64,000 bases of DNA from CAWDMN01 sp963803155 (GCA_963803155.1 CAWDMN010000046.1:1-64000), one strand, 5' to 3'; counted from the first letter of the stretch, positions 52,001 through 61,957 are shown. A program made the numbers and translations. The notes: generated from the sequence alone by a model not told the origin.

Positions 52001-52354
52001 ATGTCGGAACTGGAGATCCAACAGAAGCTCGATGAACATTGGGGAGTCATGAAGCGGGAAAAAGGGAGACTGCTATCGGCCCGAGGATGGGAGATCACGC
52101 GCGGGGGGCGGGATTGGGATCACGAATTCTTTTCCCTGATTTATGAACTCATCCCTCTCTCCCGGACCCAGCTGGAAAAGAAACTCTACTCTGAAAAAGA
52201 TCGCGATCTGGTGATCCAAGCGTTGCTCGACAACTTCGGGATCGACGCGTTTGTGCGTTTTGGCGACCCGGACTTGTGGCGCACGGCCATCCAAGGGCGG
52301 CTGGAAGAGACTGACTCGGCATGGGCGGGCACGGGGACCTTCAGGGCGGCCTAG
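52001..52354 (+). CDS. Hypothetical protein, 117 aa
   Basis: A soluble charged protein (MSELEIQQKLDEHWGVMKRE, HEFFSLIYELIPLSRTQLEK, VIQALLDNFGIDAFVRFGDP) with GGGAGGGAT before the ATG. I do not recognise the family. It precedes the 106-aa gene by 115 bases, possibly in one transcript. Confidence 0.65.
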   Translation: MSELEIQQKLDEHWGVMKREKGRLLSARGWEITRGGRDWDHEFFSLIYELIPLSRTQLEKKLYSEKDRDLVIQALLDNFGIDAFVRFGDPDLWRTAIQGRLEETDSAWAGTGTFRAA

Positions 52355-52469
52355 AAAGAAGTGTGGCGGACAGATTCCCCTGGTGACCGGTTGGATTGAA
52401 CAACAATTTCTCCCAACAGTCCATGAACGAGCGACAGGCATGTATCTCATGCAAAGAGGGAGGCACACG

Positions 52470-52790
52470 ATGGAATTAGCCAAGGCGCGTTTTTTCTGGT
52501 CTGGTGCGGAATTGCAGTTCGCGGTTTTTTCCGATGACATCTGTAGAGCAAGGTTTTTGCAAAGATTCCCGCTCCCCCTCACCCGCACCGAGGTGGAAAT
52601 GTACGAAATCGAGCCCGGTGAAAAGGCCCACTGGGTGCTGGTTCAGCAGACGGATGGAGAAAAACGGAGAGTCAAATACTTTGCGAGGAGGGGCAAGCGC
52701 TTCGTGGAGGGATCCCCGAAGTCGCTCCCTTTAAAAGTCCGAAAGGCCGTGCATAAGCGGGCTCATTCGCTACTATATTCGATGGCATGA
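52470..52790 (+). CDS. Hypothetical protein, 106 aa (paralogue of 11926-12261)
   Basis: It shares MEL, FAVFSDDICRARF, PLPLTRTEVEMYEIEPG and WVLVQQTDG with the protein encoded at 11926-12261 (FAVFADDPCCTRY, IPLGHTEIALYEIEPG, WIVVKQLND). GGGAGG lies before the ATG at 52470. It is a small soluble protein of unknown function, present twice in this window. Confidence 0.75.
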   Translation: MELAKARFFWSGAELQFAVFSDDICRARFLQRFPLPLTRTEVEMYEIEPGEKAHWVLVQQTDGEKRRVKYFARRGKRFVEGSPKSLPLKVRKAVHKRAHSLLYSMA

Positions 52791-52997
52791 GCCCAAAAAC
52801 TACACAGCAGCTATTTCATCATCCTGCCTTAAAACCTGGAGGATCTTCTTGCCCCCATGAGGATTTCAGCACGAGGTTGGATCCAAAATGGAAAACCATG
52901 ACATGGCGCTTCGAGTCTCCTTGCGGAAAGATCCGGATGTGATTCTGAATTTCATAGGAACAGGAAAGAACCGTTGCTTCTGGTTGTCTAGCCGGGT

Positions 52998-54125
52998 TCA
53001 ATGATACTGCAAGAGCGTTAAAAGTTTGCGGTCGAGCTTGTGTCCATGCCAATCCTCGTAAGCAACATCTTCCCGTCCCGAGTCCAACACGCCAAAGGAC
53101 CCCCGGAATTCCCAGAGCGCCCATCCGATGTCATGCATCTTGAGAATATCGAGCACATCACAAATCCATTTAAGGAAAGTATCGTGGGGAGTCTTATTGA
53201 AAGCACCTGCTTCTCCGCAGTGGACCCCGATTCCCTGGCGAACCAACCACCCCCAGGATTCGTAACTTTTTTCCAGCGCTTCGCGGTTCACCAGGCCGGA
53301 ACCATCCCGCTTCACGGCCGGCCACCAGGGTGGAGGGAAATCGCCGCGTTTGTCCACCCAATTGGCCCGGTAGTGGCTAACTTCCGCCGGGAAATAAGCA
53401 TGCACACTCTGTGAAACCTTGGAGGGCATCATCTCATAAACCACTTCATTGCCCACACTCAAGCCATCGATGATAATCAGGCGGTCAGGGCTGTACTCTC
53501 TGATTTTTTCGGTGGCTCGGGTCATGACACGCCGATAATCTTCCCGCGTCATATAGCCTTGGCGGGGTTCGGGGGCTTCGTTTACCAGATTGAAGCTGAG
53601 TTCGTCCGGAGCAATGTCCCGATACCGTTTGGCAAACAAGTCCCAATGAAAAACAAAGGCATCCTCCGCCTCCTTGTCGCGCCACAGAACAAATGGCTCA
53701 AGCTCCGCGCCATTAATACAATAGCCAGGGGCGCGGTGGAAGTTGAGGTTGACGTGCAATCCATGTTTTCTTCCCAACTCAACGATGCGGTCGATCCCGG
53801 CGAGACCACTCTCCTTGACCTTGAGAACATCCTGTGGTTTGGGACGGCCCGTCGTGCGCCAGTCGGAATCGAGCCAGAACCAGTAATCCAGGGGAATGCG
53901 GACAAAATCAAAACCCAAGTCCGCGATCATCTGGAAATCGTCCTCCGGAATCTCCACGACTCCGTCCTTCTGGCGTCGCGCTTGAAAAAAGTAAAGCAAA
54001 TTGAAACCACGCCACCGGGGGAGTCTATTTTTGGGCGTGGCCAGGCCGGATTTTTCAGCGGCCAAAAAAGCGGCCCCCAATGTTGAAGTTTTAATGAATT
54101 CTCTTCGCGTTTTTTGATTTAACAT
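52998..54125 (-). CDS. Tat-exported GH5-like glycoside hydrolase, 375 aa
   Basis: A twin-arginine signal (TRREFIKTSTLGAAFLAAEK) precedes a (beta/alpha)8 GH5-type domain: FQMIADLGFDFVRIPLDYWF, VNLNFHRAPGYCIN, the acid/base Glu183 in SFNLVNEAPEPRQG, VHAYFPAEVSHY, and the nucleophile Glu305 in GVHCGEAGAFNK, with WALWEFRGSFGVLD near the end. It is probably an endoglucanase- or mannanase-like beta-glycosidase acting outside the cytoplasm. GGAG precedes the ATG at 54125. Confidence 0.88.
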   Translation of the reverse strand: MLNQKTRREFIKTSTLGAAFLAAEKSGLATPKNRLPRWRGFNLLYFFQARRQKDGVVEIPEDDFQMIADLGFDFVRIPLDYWFWLDSDWRTTGRPKPQDVLKVKESGLAGIDRIVELGRKHGLHVNLNFHRAPGYCINGAELEPFVLWRDKEAEDAFVFHWDLFAKRYRDIAPDELSFNLVNEAPEPRQGYMTREDYRRVMTRATEKIREYSPDRLIIIDGLSVGNEVVYEMMPSKVSQSVHAYFPAEVSHYRANWVDKRGDFPPPWWPAVKRDGSGLVNREALEKSYESWGWLVRQGIGVHCGEAGAFNKTPHDTFLKWICDVLDILKMHDIGWALWEFRGSFGVLDSGREDVAYEDWHGHKLDRKLLTLLQYH

Positions 54126-54264
54126 CGGCAAGTCTCCAAAATGATGGAACTCCCCCAATTTTATGATTTGAAATTTCGGCAGGGAGGAAAGAATATAATC
54201 GGAAGGAGGTATAGAAAAAACCATCTCCGGGCAAGCAAAAAATCCCGCCCGCGTGGATTTTTCG

Positions 54265-54621
54265 TCACACCTTGGCGGAATAGTCGTCAGTTCGCCAATC
54301 CGTGATCACCCAGCGGGCCTTCTCACTGGTCAAAACAAATCCAACCAAGCGCTGATCATTGTGATACTCATAGACTGCCCAGCAAACGCGTGCCAGAAAG
54401 AGATCTCCCTTGGGCCCAATTAGCCTAAGCCGTTCGCCGCTGGGAATATCTTTGTCAACCACCAGGCACCCCCCATCCGGAGAAACATTTCGAGTGAACC
54501 CATTCGTCACAAAGGAATGCCCCCGTTCATCTCTACCCTGCACCCCGAAAGGCAGCTTCATCTGATATCGCCTATGGATTCGTTTGGAACGAGAATCTCC
54601 CCGTCTGAAGAGATCAAACAT
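54265..54621 (-). CDS. PilZ domain protein, 118 aa
   Basis: A single PilZ domain: the arginine-rich start (RSKRIHRRYQMKLPFGV), the DxSxxG-like motif with Asn in place of Asp (RNVSPDGGCLVV), and strands RLRLIGPKGDLFLARVCWAV, RLVGFVLTSEKARW. PilZ domains bind c-di-GMP through these motifs; here both are present in near-standard form. GGAG precedes the ATG at 54621. It lies next to the GH5 enzyme, but in a separate unit. Confidence 0.85.
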   Translation of the reverse strand: MFDLFRRGDSRSKRIHRRYQMKLPFGVQGRDERGHSFVTNGFTRNVSPDGGCLVVDKDIPSGERLRLIGPKGDLFLARVCWAVYEYHNDQRLVGFVLTSEKARWVITDWRTDDYSAKV

Positions 54622-54977
54622 ATCTTCTTCTCCCAAAATGGAAACTAATTTTTTAAGATTACCTTCTAAATCGAAACCTGTAAACCCCTTTTTCGATTTT
54701 TTTTACTTTTTTTCAACTCTGTCCGCTCAGGCTCTTATGCAAACACGATCCGGTTCGTCACTGCTGCCGACTCGGCTTCTTAACCGATTTTGCGGCCAAG
54801 CGGTCTTCCGACCACCGCCGGTCGTGCCTCTGCGTTATGGCAATTTTGACCACTCTTCGGAATCCGCCGCAGCGCGCGCGGCTAGGTCACCCGGCACGCA
54901 TTCGCTCTGCCTATAAGGGCTCGCCGTAAAATGCGAAGAGCCATGCGCGGGATCCGCACAGCCCACCCAGGGCGAGG
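54622..54977. other. Intergenic, nothing recognised
   Basis: No supported frame before repeat B copy 3; a T-rich and A-rich stretch near 54690-54720 lies upstream of the PilZ gene and may hold its promoter. Confidence 0.4.
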
Positions 54978-55121
54978 ATTCTCAGAGGAGCTACTCCTGC
55001 CAAAATGGCTGGCTCAACCAGACAATGAAAATGGGATAATGGAGGCGGCCTGCCCTCAGGCCGTCTCAGCAAGCTTGGCAAACTCAGGCGGGGCACCCCG
55101 CCTCCATCCACGCTATTTTCT
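54978..55121 (-). repeat. Interspersed repeat B, copy 3 (reverse)
   Basis: It reads ATGGAGGCGGCCTGCCCTCA, GGCCGTCTCAGCAAGCTTGG and CCCCGCCTCCATCCACGCT on the plus strand, the reverse of copies 1 and 2. The gacctcacaggtc hairpin of those copies is missing. Confidence 0.8.
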
Positions 55122-55286
55122 TGGGAGCGCTCTTTGACTTCGGTGTGCCATCTGCCGTTCGGCGGGAACCTCTCCCTCCCGATTTTCATCCGGAAGGATT
55201 GGCCTTCCGGTGCGAGGCCAGGCCTTCCACATGGGCAGTCAAAACAAACGGGAAGGCTATGTCTCACCGGACGAAGAAGCCAAGCC

Positions 55287-58200
55287 TTATTTTGCCATGA
55301 ACTTTTGGATGGTTTCGGCCAACTCTTGAATACTTACCGGTTTATAGAAGTGCGCGGAGACTCCCGCCAGCAATGCCTTCTCAGGAGTGGCGTCTTCGCT
55401 GAATCCGGTGCAGAGGATAATTGGAATTTTGGGACGGATAGTCCTTAATTTGTGGGCCAAATTGATTCCCGTGATGCGCGGCATGGTTTGATCGGTAATC
55501 ACCAAGTCAAAGGACTGGGGACACTGCTGAAAAATGGTCAGGGCTTCCACGCTATCGGTCATCGGGGTCACGGAATAACCCAGTTTATTCAAGGCTTCCT
55601 CCATAAGGTTTACAATGGCGACCTCATCATCAATGAAGAGAATGTTCCCCTCGCCGCCGGAGAGCTCCCTTTCATCCATTTCAGCCTCGACTTTGAATTC
55701 ATCATGACAGGGGAAACAGATCTGGAAAATAGCTCCTTCTCCAACCCGGCTCTCCACCCGGATGGCCCCTTTGTGGCTTTGCACAATGCCATGAACCACC
55801 GCGAGCCCCAATCCGCTGCCGTCTCCAAATTGTTTGGTAGTAAAGTAGGGCTCAAAAATCCGTTTTAGAGTTTCGGAATCTATGCCATGGCCAGTGTCGC
55901 TGACGGTGAGGCAGTTGTACTCCCCTTTTTCCAGTTCCGAATTCCAAACTGACGGAATCGCGTCGACCGTCATTTGCCGCAAGCGAAATTCCAGCCGGCC
56001 ACCGGAAGAACGCATGGCGTGCAAAGCGTTGGTCCCCAAATTCATGATCACCTGATGCAATTGAGAGGAGTCGGCCAGAACCGGTTGGCAGTCTGGATCG
56101 ACTTCCAGCTGCAACTCGATAGTTGAAGGCAAAGTGGCCCGCAAGAGATTCACCGCATCCTCCAACAAAGGCTGAATGAGGATGGGACATCGTTCATGGT
56201 CCAATTTCCGGCTGAAGGCAAGGATTTGCCGGACCAAATCGCGCGCTCGTCTTCCCGCCTTGTGGATTTGGGATAAATTTTCAGAGATCCTGGCGGTATC
56301 GTCCAGTTCCATTAGAGAGAGTTCGGCATAGCCAAGGATGGCGGAAAGGATGTTATTGAAATCGTGAGCGATGCCGCCAGCCAAGGTCCCAATGGCCTCC
56401 AAATTCATTTTTTGCCGCAATCGTTCTTCACTGGCATGGAGTGCGGCTTCCGCCCGTTTGCGCAGGGTGATGTCACGTCCGATGCCGCGCAGGGCCACGG
56501 ATTTGCCGGGTGGGCGCTTGGCGTCTCCGGTGACTTCCAGGATGACCCGGTTGCCCTCCCGCGACTGCAAGGCAATCTCGAAGGAAACCGATGGAGCTCC
56601 ACCGGCGATTTCACCGATTTTTTCCTGAAACAACGGGAGCTGTTCCGGGCACACCAGTTGGCTAAAAGTCTTTCCTTTCAGCTCGTCGCGAGTATATCCC
56701 AGCAGCTTTTCGCCCGCCTTGTTGATGGAGGTGATGGGGCCATGGAGATCGAATGAAAACACGACGTCATTGGAGTGTTCAAAAAGATCCTGATATTCCT
56801 TTTCGAGAGCGGCCTCCCGCTCCAGCTTTTGCCGGATGATTTGGGTCTGCTCTCTCACGCGCCGACGCAACACGAATCCCCAGGCAAAAGAGATCGAGAT
56901 TCCCACAATGAATAGTCCCAGCATCCAAGCCAGGCGGACCGGGGTCCACCAAGGGGCGCCTTTGAGGAGGCGAATATCTTGGCCTGACCTTAATAAAAGC
57001 TGAAAGGTGGTTCTGCGGGCCTTGTCGTTTTTCACCAGACAAATTCCGGTCAAATCCAGTCGGCAGCCCTCCTCAAGAAGGCTCGCCGGGATCGCCCCTT
57101 CATCCAGGGAAGCTTCAAAGATAGTGTCCTCCGACTTCATGATCAGCGTCTGTCCCGAGGAGGTTTTAACCCAGTCGATCAATTCTCCCTGGAGCCGCAC
57201 CAAATCGCCATGAAAATTTCCAGAGAGAGCCTGTGAAGCGGTCACGCTGTCAATTCGCGGCTCCTTGGCGGGAAGGGGCCACTGTATGACAGCATCCTCC
57301 AAGATGTTGGCGGGATCCCCAATGGCGGGAAATCCCGCCACATCAATGGGAGTTCCGGGGAGAATGCCCATCTCCTGCCGCGTCTGAATAAAAATCGTGC
57401 CACTGGAATCGCGCAGATAAAGGAACCGGCCAATCCTGTTATGTAGGACCTCTCCATGAATTCGAACCCGGTGGCCAGGCAATTCGCCAGGAGTGAAGCG
57501 CATCAAGTCTTGAATCGATTTTATGGGTAGAGAAAAGGGAGGCACCGGAGGAGTTTCGAGAACGAGAACCTCCTGGATACCGGGAGTGTAGAGCTGATAA
57601 CCGCTGATTTGCCGCCGCAGGTTGAAATGGATCCCGGCGGAACCCCGGATCCGGACACGCGCATCCACCAGGTCCAGAGGCAATTCCCGGCCGGAGTAAT
57701 TTGGGATCGTCGTCAAAAAACGGATGCCGCCGTTCTCCAGTTCCAGGAAGGCATGATTGGCATCCCCATAAACGGTCCGAACGATTCCCTCCAATTCCAC
57801 ACGCAAACTGTCGACCTCTCCGCGAAAGAACCGGTCAATCGTCGTGGGCCGCGCAGCGGGCAGCGCTACGCCCCCTAGGGAGCGGATCTGGCGGGCCACC
57901 ACCAAGGGGGCAATTTCGCCGGCCGCCGTGGTTCCTTCCAATTCAACCCGCTGTCCGGCTTTCAATCCCAGCGAAAGCTCCCGCGGTTCCACGATGATTC
58001 CGGATGATTGGTCCTCGATGAAAATGGTTGGGGAATCAACGTCGGCGTAAGTCAAAATGCCCTGGAGCCGGACCGGATATCCTTTGGCTGCCTCCGGATT
58101 CTTCAGTTGCCGGATCGCCTCCGCCTGAGTCAACACGGGCAGGAGCATGTTTGAGGTCTTTGCCGCCGCGACAGCTTCTCGCCGCCGATAAAGGGAATCT

Positions 58201-59210
58201 TCCAGCACCAGCTTATTCTCTCGAATTGCGGGGAAACCTACCGCATCCACCTCGTCTCCGGAATTGACGGGAGTGGTCTGATGGCTGAAGACTTCCAAAG
58301 ACCCCGTGGAATCCCGCATCAGCAGCATCTCCCCAAGCTGGCGAGGGAAGACACGTCCCTGAAGGCGCAGCCGATGGGATGAAAAAGAGGTACGGGGAGC
58401 CCTTTGCAGAGATCCAATCGATACGACGGGCTTCTCGAAAGGATTCTGGCCAGGAGATTCCAAAATGCGGATTTGGCGGCCATCTGGAACAAACAGTTGC
58501 ACCTTCACCACTTGCCGGTAAACGTTGGAGTGAGTTCCTAAAACTCCGCGCAATTGAATTCGGGCATCAACCAGATCGCCGGATTTGGCCTCCGGGAAAT
58601 TTAGCACTATCACCTGGAGGAAGGCTTGCTGATCGGCCACGCCCAATACCACTGCCGCGCCCAGCCGGCCGACGCTGCGCACGACTCCCTCGGTTTCAAC
58701 CCACTGGCAATCCTGTTTCCCGTCCATCAACTGGGATAAGGGAGACTTCACGGGCGCGGGGAAAGCGGCCTTACCCAATACTTTGACCATCGGCTGGTAA
58801 ATGGCGGGGTGGAGCGTTCCCCGCGAAGTCAGCCCTTCCAATTGCACCAGGCTCCCCGCCACGATGGGAAGCGTTTCCTTCGCCGAGGACAATGGATTCA
58901 CATAAATTCCCTGGCTTTCATCTTGGATAAACAAAAGGCGAGAGCCGACCGGATCATAAAAAGTTACCACCCCTTTAATGCTCACGGGGAGATTCCGTCC
59001 GGCCATATCCGGCGGGAGACCTCGAATGGCCGCAACCTGTTTGATGGGCAGAACAACATCTCTGTTTTGCTGGAAATTCTTGCAGGAGGGGAACCACCAA
59101 AGCGATGCGAGTAAAATGAGAAGCCGCCAATTTATTTTTATGTTGGATTTAGCGGGAACAATCAACCATTGGATTTTGTGTTTGCACCTGCAATGCATGT
59201 CGCTTCCCAT
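55287..59210 (-). CDS. Hybrid sensor histidine kinase with tandem OB-like sensor modules, 1307 aa
   Basis: The N-terminus has a hydrophobic export segment (about 27-43). Residues 60-745 are seven beta-rich modules in two matching sets of three (60-345 and 365-650), for example VSIKGVVTFYDPVGSRLLFI against VRLQGILTYADVDSPTIFIE, plus one extra (665-745). A membrane helix follows (about 758-782), then a PAS domain (803-915, DLFEHSNDVVFSFD), HisKA with His949 (GGIAHDFNNI), HATPase (NLGTNALHAM, DTGHGID, GSGLGLAVVHG) and a receiver domain (Asp1194/1195, Asp1240, Thr1268, Lys1290). It senses a periplasmic signal. No partner regulator is adjacent. Confidence 0.88.
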   Translation of the reverse strand: MGSDMHCRCKHKIQWLIVPAKSNIKINWRLLILLASLWWFPSCKNFQQNRDVVLPIKQVAAIRGLPPDMAGRNLPVSIKGVVTFYDPVGSRLLFIQDESQGIYVNPLSSAKETLPIVAGSLVQLEGLTSRGTLHPAIYQPMVKVLGKAAFPAPVKSPLSQLMDGKQDCQWVETEGVVRSVGRLGAAVVLGVADQQAFLQVIVLNFPEAKSGDLVDARIQLRGVLGTHSNVYRQVVKVQLFVPDGRQIRILESPGQNPFEKPVVSIGSLQRAPRTSFSSHRLRLQGRVFPRQLGEMLLMRDSTGSLEVFSHQTTPVNSGDEVDAVGFPAIRENKLVLEDSLYRRREAVAAAKTSNMLLPVLTQAEAIRQLKNPEAAKGYPVRLQGILTYADVDSPTIFIEDQSSGIIVEPRELSLGLKAGQRVELEGTTAAGEIAPLVVARQIRSLGGVALPAARPTTIDRFFRGEVDSLRVELEGIVRTVYGDANHAFLELENGGIRFLTTIPNYSGRELPLDLVDARVRIRGSAGIHFNLRRQISGYQLYTPGIQEVLVLETPPVPPFSLPIKSIQDLMRFTPGELPGHRVRIHGEVLHNRIGRFLYLRDSSGTIFIQTRQEMGILPGTPIDVAGFPAIGDPANILEDAVIQWPLPAKEPRIDSVTASQALSGNFHGDLVRLQGELIDWVKTSSGQTLIMKSEDTIFEASLDEGAIPASLLEEGCRLDLTGICLVKNDKARRTTFQLLLRSGQDIRLLKGAPWWTPVRLAWMLGLFIVGISISFAWGFVLRRRVREQTQIIRQKLEREAALEKEYQDLFEHSNDVVFSFDLHGPITSINKAGEKLLGYTRDELKGKTFSQLVCPEQLPLFQEKIGEIAGGAPSVSFEIALQSREGNRVILEVTGDAKRPPGKSVALRGIGRDITLRKRAEAALHASEERLRQKMNLEAIGTLAGGIAHDFNNILSAILGYAELSLMELDDTARISENLSQIHKAGRRARDLVRQILAFSRKLDHERCPILIQPLLEDAVNLLRATLPSTIELQLEVDPDCQPVLADSSQLHQVIMNLGTNALHAMRSSGGRLEFRLRQMTVDAIPSVWNSELEKGEYNCLTVSDTGHGIDSETLKRIFEPYFTTKQFGDGSGLGLAVVHGIVQSHKGAIRVESRVGEGAIFQICFPCHDEFKVEAEMDERELSGGEGNILFIDDEVAIVNLMEEALNKLGYSVTPMTDSVEALTIFQQCPQSFDLVITDQTMPRITGINLAHKLRTIRPKIPIILCTGFSEDATPEKALLAGVSAHFYKPVSIQELAETIQKFMAK

Positions 59211-59449
59211 ACCCCCAATCGCTTCAAGTTACTTTTTTGAGAATCTTCGGTAAAACCTTCGCCTCTGGAAACAGTGAGATCAAGAATTGGCCTTCTCTCC
59301 TGCACGGCTTGCGAATGCATTGATCGGTTGCCATCCGAACTTTTAACCGAGGCGATAAATCCTGTCGCCAATCGTCGCAGATGAAGCAGGCCGCCTCCTC
59401 TGTTGCGCCGCGAAAACATCAGAAACTAATCGAGAAATTCCCGTCGGAA

Positions 59450-60568
59450 TTAATCCAGATTTTTAAGCTTTGAATTTCCAAGAGGCAAACGAACGGGACG
59501 GCCCGTCCGGTAACACTCCTGAGCCCCGAAGACCACCTCATGTGTTTTGATGGCATCCGCGAGATTGCAGTGAGATTCCCGGTTTGTCTCAATGCATTCC
59601 ACCATGTGGTCCATTTCAGCCTGGAAGGGGTGATGGGTGACATCGCTGGAATCCGGGCAGAGTGCGGGAAGCTCCACCCAATTCTGCTGTCCGGGGAATT
59701 TGTGGGACCAGATCCGGTTGTCCAACAGACTGCCGCGATCCCCGAAAACCCGCACTGGAAAACGGTAAGGCATGACACAGTCAAAGTTGGTACTCACTTT
59801 GCCAAGAACGCCATTGTTAAATTTCACCAAAGCCACTTCAAGCCCATCATACTCCATGGGAGGGGCATCGTGGACCCATCGATTGGCCACAGGATTATAT
59901 TCCTCACTCTTCCCTTTTCGGTAACCCCCGGATACAGCGTAGACCTCGACGGGATCCGCGGCCGTTGTTTCTCCGGCAGAAGCAAACCAGCGTAGAGCAT
60001 CCACGGCATGGCAACCACCCACTAGCATGGCGCTCACTCCGGTTTCGAGGCTGTGGGTATCGCGCCACCCGGACCACCAACTGCCAACCTGGCTGAGGTA
60101 GTCCACCTCGACATAGTAGGGACGGCCCAAGGCGCCATCCGCCATCAAGGTTTTTACCATTTGAAAAAACGGATTCCAGCGTAGTACAAAGCTAACCACG
60201 CTCTTCACCCCAGCTTTGGCCACTGCCTTTTGCATGGCCCGCAACTCAAACACCGAATTGCCCACCGGCTTTTCTATCACCAGGTGTTTACCAGCTTTTG
60301 CCGCAGCCAGGACATTGGCACAATGAATATGCTGAGGCGTGCAGATGGAGACAATGTCAACTCCCGGATGTTTAAGAGCGTGTTCAAAATCATTATAGAG
60401 ACCAGCGTGTTCAAGGCCCGATTCATAAGCTCTTTGACGGACACTCTCGATTTTCCGGCTCGAAATTGCCACCACTTGCGTGGCCGGATTTTTTTGAAAG
60501 GCTGCAATATGCTGAGTCGACACCCACCCCGCACCATGAATCAGAACGCCATATTTTTTTGTTTTCAC
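59450..60568 (-). CDS. Gfo/Idh/MocA family oxidoreductase, 372 aa
   Basis: The N-terminal Rossmann domain has KYGVLIHGAGWVSTQHIAAF, VVAISSRKIESVRQRAYESG, VDIVSICTPQHIHCANVLAA and AGKHLVIEKPVG with the catalytic Lys of EKP. The C-terminal part has GVSAMLVGGCHAVDALRWFA (His in the usual active-site position). It is a cytoplasmic NAD(P)-dependent sugar or inositol dehydrogenase of unknown substrate. The start is GTG (60568) with AAGGAC upstream. It is divergent to the NagB-like gene across a 340-base region. Confidence 0.88.
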   Translation of the reverse strand: MKTKKYGVLIHGAGWVSTQHIAAFQKNPATQVVAISSRKIESVRQRAYESGLEHAGLYNDFEHALKHPGVDIVSICTPQHIHCANVLAAAKAGKHLVIEKPVGNSVFELRAMQKAVAKAGVKSVVSFVLRWNPFFQMVKTLMADGALGRPYYVEVDYLSQVGSWWSGWRDTHSLETGVSAMLVGGCHAVDALRWFASAGETTAADPVEVYAVSGGYRKGKSEEYNPVANRWVHDAPPMEYDGLEVALVKFNNGVLGKVSTNFDCVMPYRFPVRVFGDRGSLLDNRIWSHKFPGQQNWVELPALCPDSSDVTHHPFQAEMDHMVECIETNRESHCNLADAIKTHEVVFGAQECYRTGRPVRLPLGNSKLKNLD

Positions 60569-60908
60569 TTATACGTCCTTATTATATGACAAGGACAAAG
60601 CCACCCCAGCAGTATTTCTGACGCGGGTGACTTGCTCCGGCCTGGCAGATTTCGGGCCGGAAGAGAACCATCGCCTTACCGAGCCTCGCCGGTAAAATCA
60701 AGCGGAGGTGACTTGTCAAATAACCGTCATGAGTGTATTCTTGCTCTTATTTTTTATCAACGATGTTTCTTTTTTGACTCATTATTGACATTGGTTTGTG
60801 ATTTCGGAAAAAGTGCGAGACCGTAGAGAAGGGGAAGCTGCTTAAAACCTTAAGGTCTTTTTGAGCAGGCATGCACATTTTAATATTTTTGATTCTGGGA
60901 GCTGAATA
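60569..60908. other. Divergent upstream region
   Basis: It separates the Gfo/Idh gene from the NagB-like gene and must hold both promoters. A/T-rich stretches near 60750-60790 and 60880 are candidates; I can name no operator. Confidence 0.45.
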
Positions 60909-61796
60909 ATGTCTGTAATTACACCGCGAGATCTCTATGAATGGTGCCGGATTCCCTATCAAGAGTTGGAGGAGCACTCGCAAAGGAAAGTGCCGTTCCG
61001 GCTTTGCCGGGGATCGCAAGAGATGGGTGAGATCATGGCGTGGGAATTAGTGGAGGAAATCGAGGCCCACAATCGCCGGGAGGCCACTATCCGCGGAATC
61101 ATTCCTTGTGGCCCTGCCTGCTGGTACAAACCCTTCACCAATCTGGTAAATCAAAAAAGGATAAGTTTGAAACGATTGCAGGTTTTTCACATGGATGAAT
61201 GTCTGGACTGGCAAGGCAGAGAGCTGCCCCGGAATCATCCCTACAATTTCCGCGGATTTATGGAAAATCATTTTTATGGGCCAGTCGATCCTGATTTGGC
61301 GGTCCCTGAGGAGAACCGTCATTGGCTGAACGGGAACAACATCGCGGAAGTCCGAGAAAGGATAGGGGAAGCCCCTATTGACATCACCTACGGTGGATGG
61401 GGCCAGGATGGACATGTCGCCTATAATCAGACCAGGCGGCATCCATTCAGCCAGCTGACCGTGGAAGATTTGCGCTCCGCCACTGTTAGAATTCAGGACA
61501 ACAATCTGGATACCATTCTGGCGTTGGCGCAGCGGACCTTTGGAGCGGCTTATCAGTTTGTTCCACCCATGTCGGTCACCCTCGGCATCAAAGAGTGTCT
61601 GTCTGCACAGAAGGTGCGGCTCTTCAGCGACACTGGCGCCTGGAAACAAACCGCGTTGCGGGTTGCACTTTTTGGACCGGTTACGCCTGAATATCCCATG
61701 ACGCTGTTGCAGGAACATTCCGACGCCTTGATCACGGCCACTGTGGACACGGCCAGACATCCCATCAGTGAGCACCCGGAGTGGGAGTTGTTTTGA
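60909..61796 (+). CDS. NagB/glucosamine-6-phosphate isomerase-like protein, 295 aa
   Basis: The NagB fold is visible: RGIIPCGPACWYKPFTNLV, LKRLQVFHMDECLDW with Asp96, and YGGWGQDGHVAYNQ (Asp167, His169). In NagB the last motif reads GHIAFNE with a catalytic Glu; here that position is Gln174. It has no signal peptide. A deaminase or isomerase on a phosphorylated amino sugar, with altered chemistry, is the best guess; 6-phosphogluconolactonase-like activity is the alternative. GGGAG precedes the ATG. It is followed by a PfkB-type kinase. Confidence 0.8.
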   Translation: MSVITPRDLYEWCRIPYQELEEHSQRKVPFRLCRGSQEMGEIMAWELVEEIEAHNRREATIRGIIPCGPACWYKPFTNLVNQKRISLKRLQVFHMDECLDWQGRELPRNHPYNFRGFMENHFYGPVDPDLAVPEENRHWLNGNNIAEVRERIGEAPIDITYGGWGQDGHVAYNQTRRHPFSQLTVEDLRSATVRIQDNNLDTILALAQRTFGAAYQFVPPMSVTLGIKECLSAQKVRLFSDTGAWKQTALRVALFGPVTPEYPMTLLQEHSDALITATVDTARHPISEHPEWELF

Positions 61797-61957
61797 CTTG
61801 CCGATTGAGCCAGAGCACGCTTATCCCACAAGGATGTCCTGTTCAGGTGGGACTGTCCTCTTTGGAGAACGCCGTATTTAACCTGGCCATAAGCCGTAGG
61901 GTCGTTGAAATCTGCGATTTTACACTACATTTGACCGTCCGTGGCCGCACGGTACAA

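Noticed and set aside
51634..52098. Minus-strand frame of 154 codons
   Set aside because: It overlaps the start of the supported plus-strand gene at 52001 and lacks a ribosome binding site.
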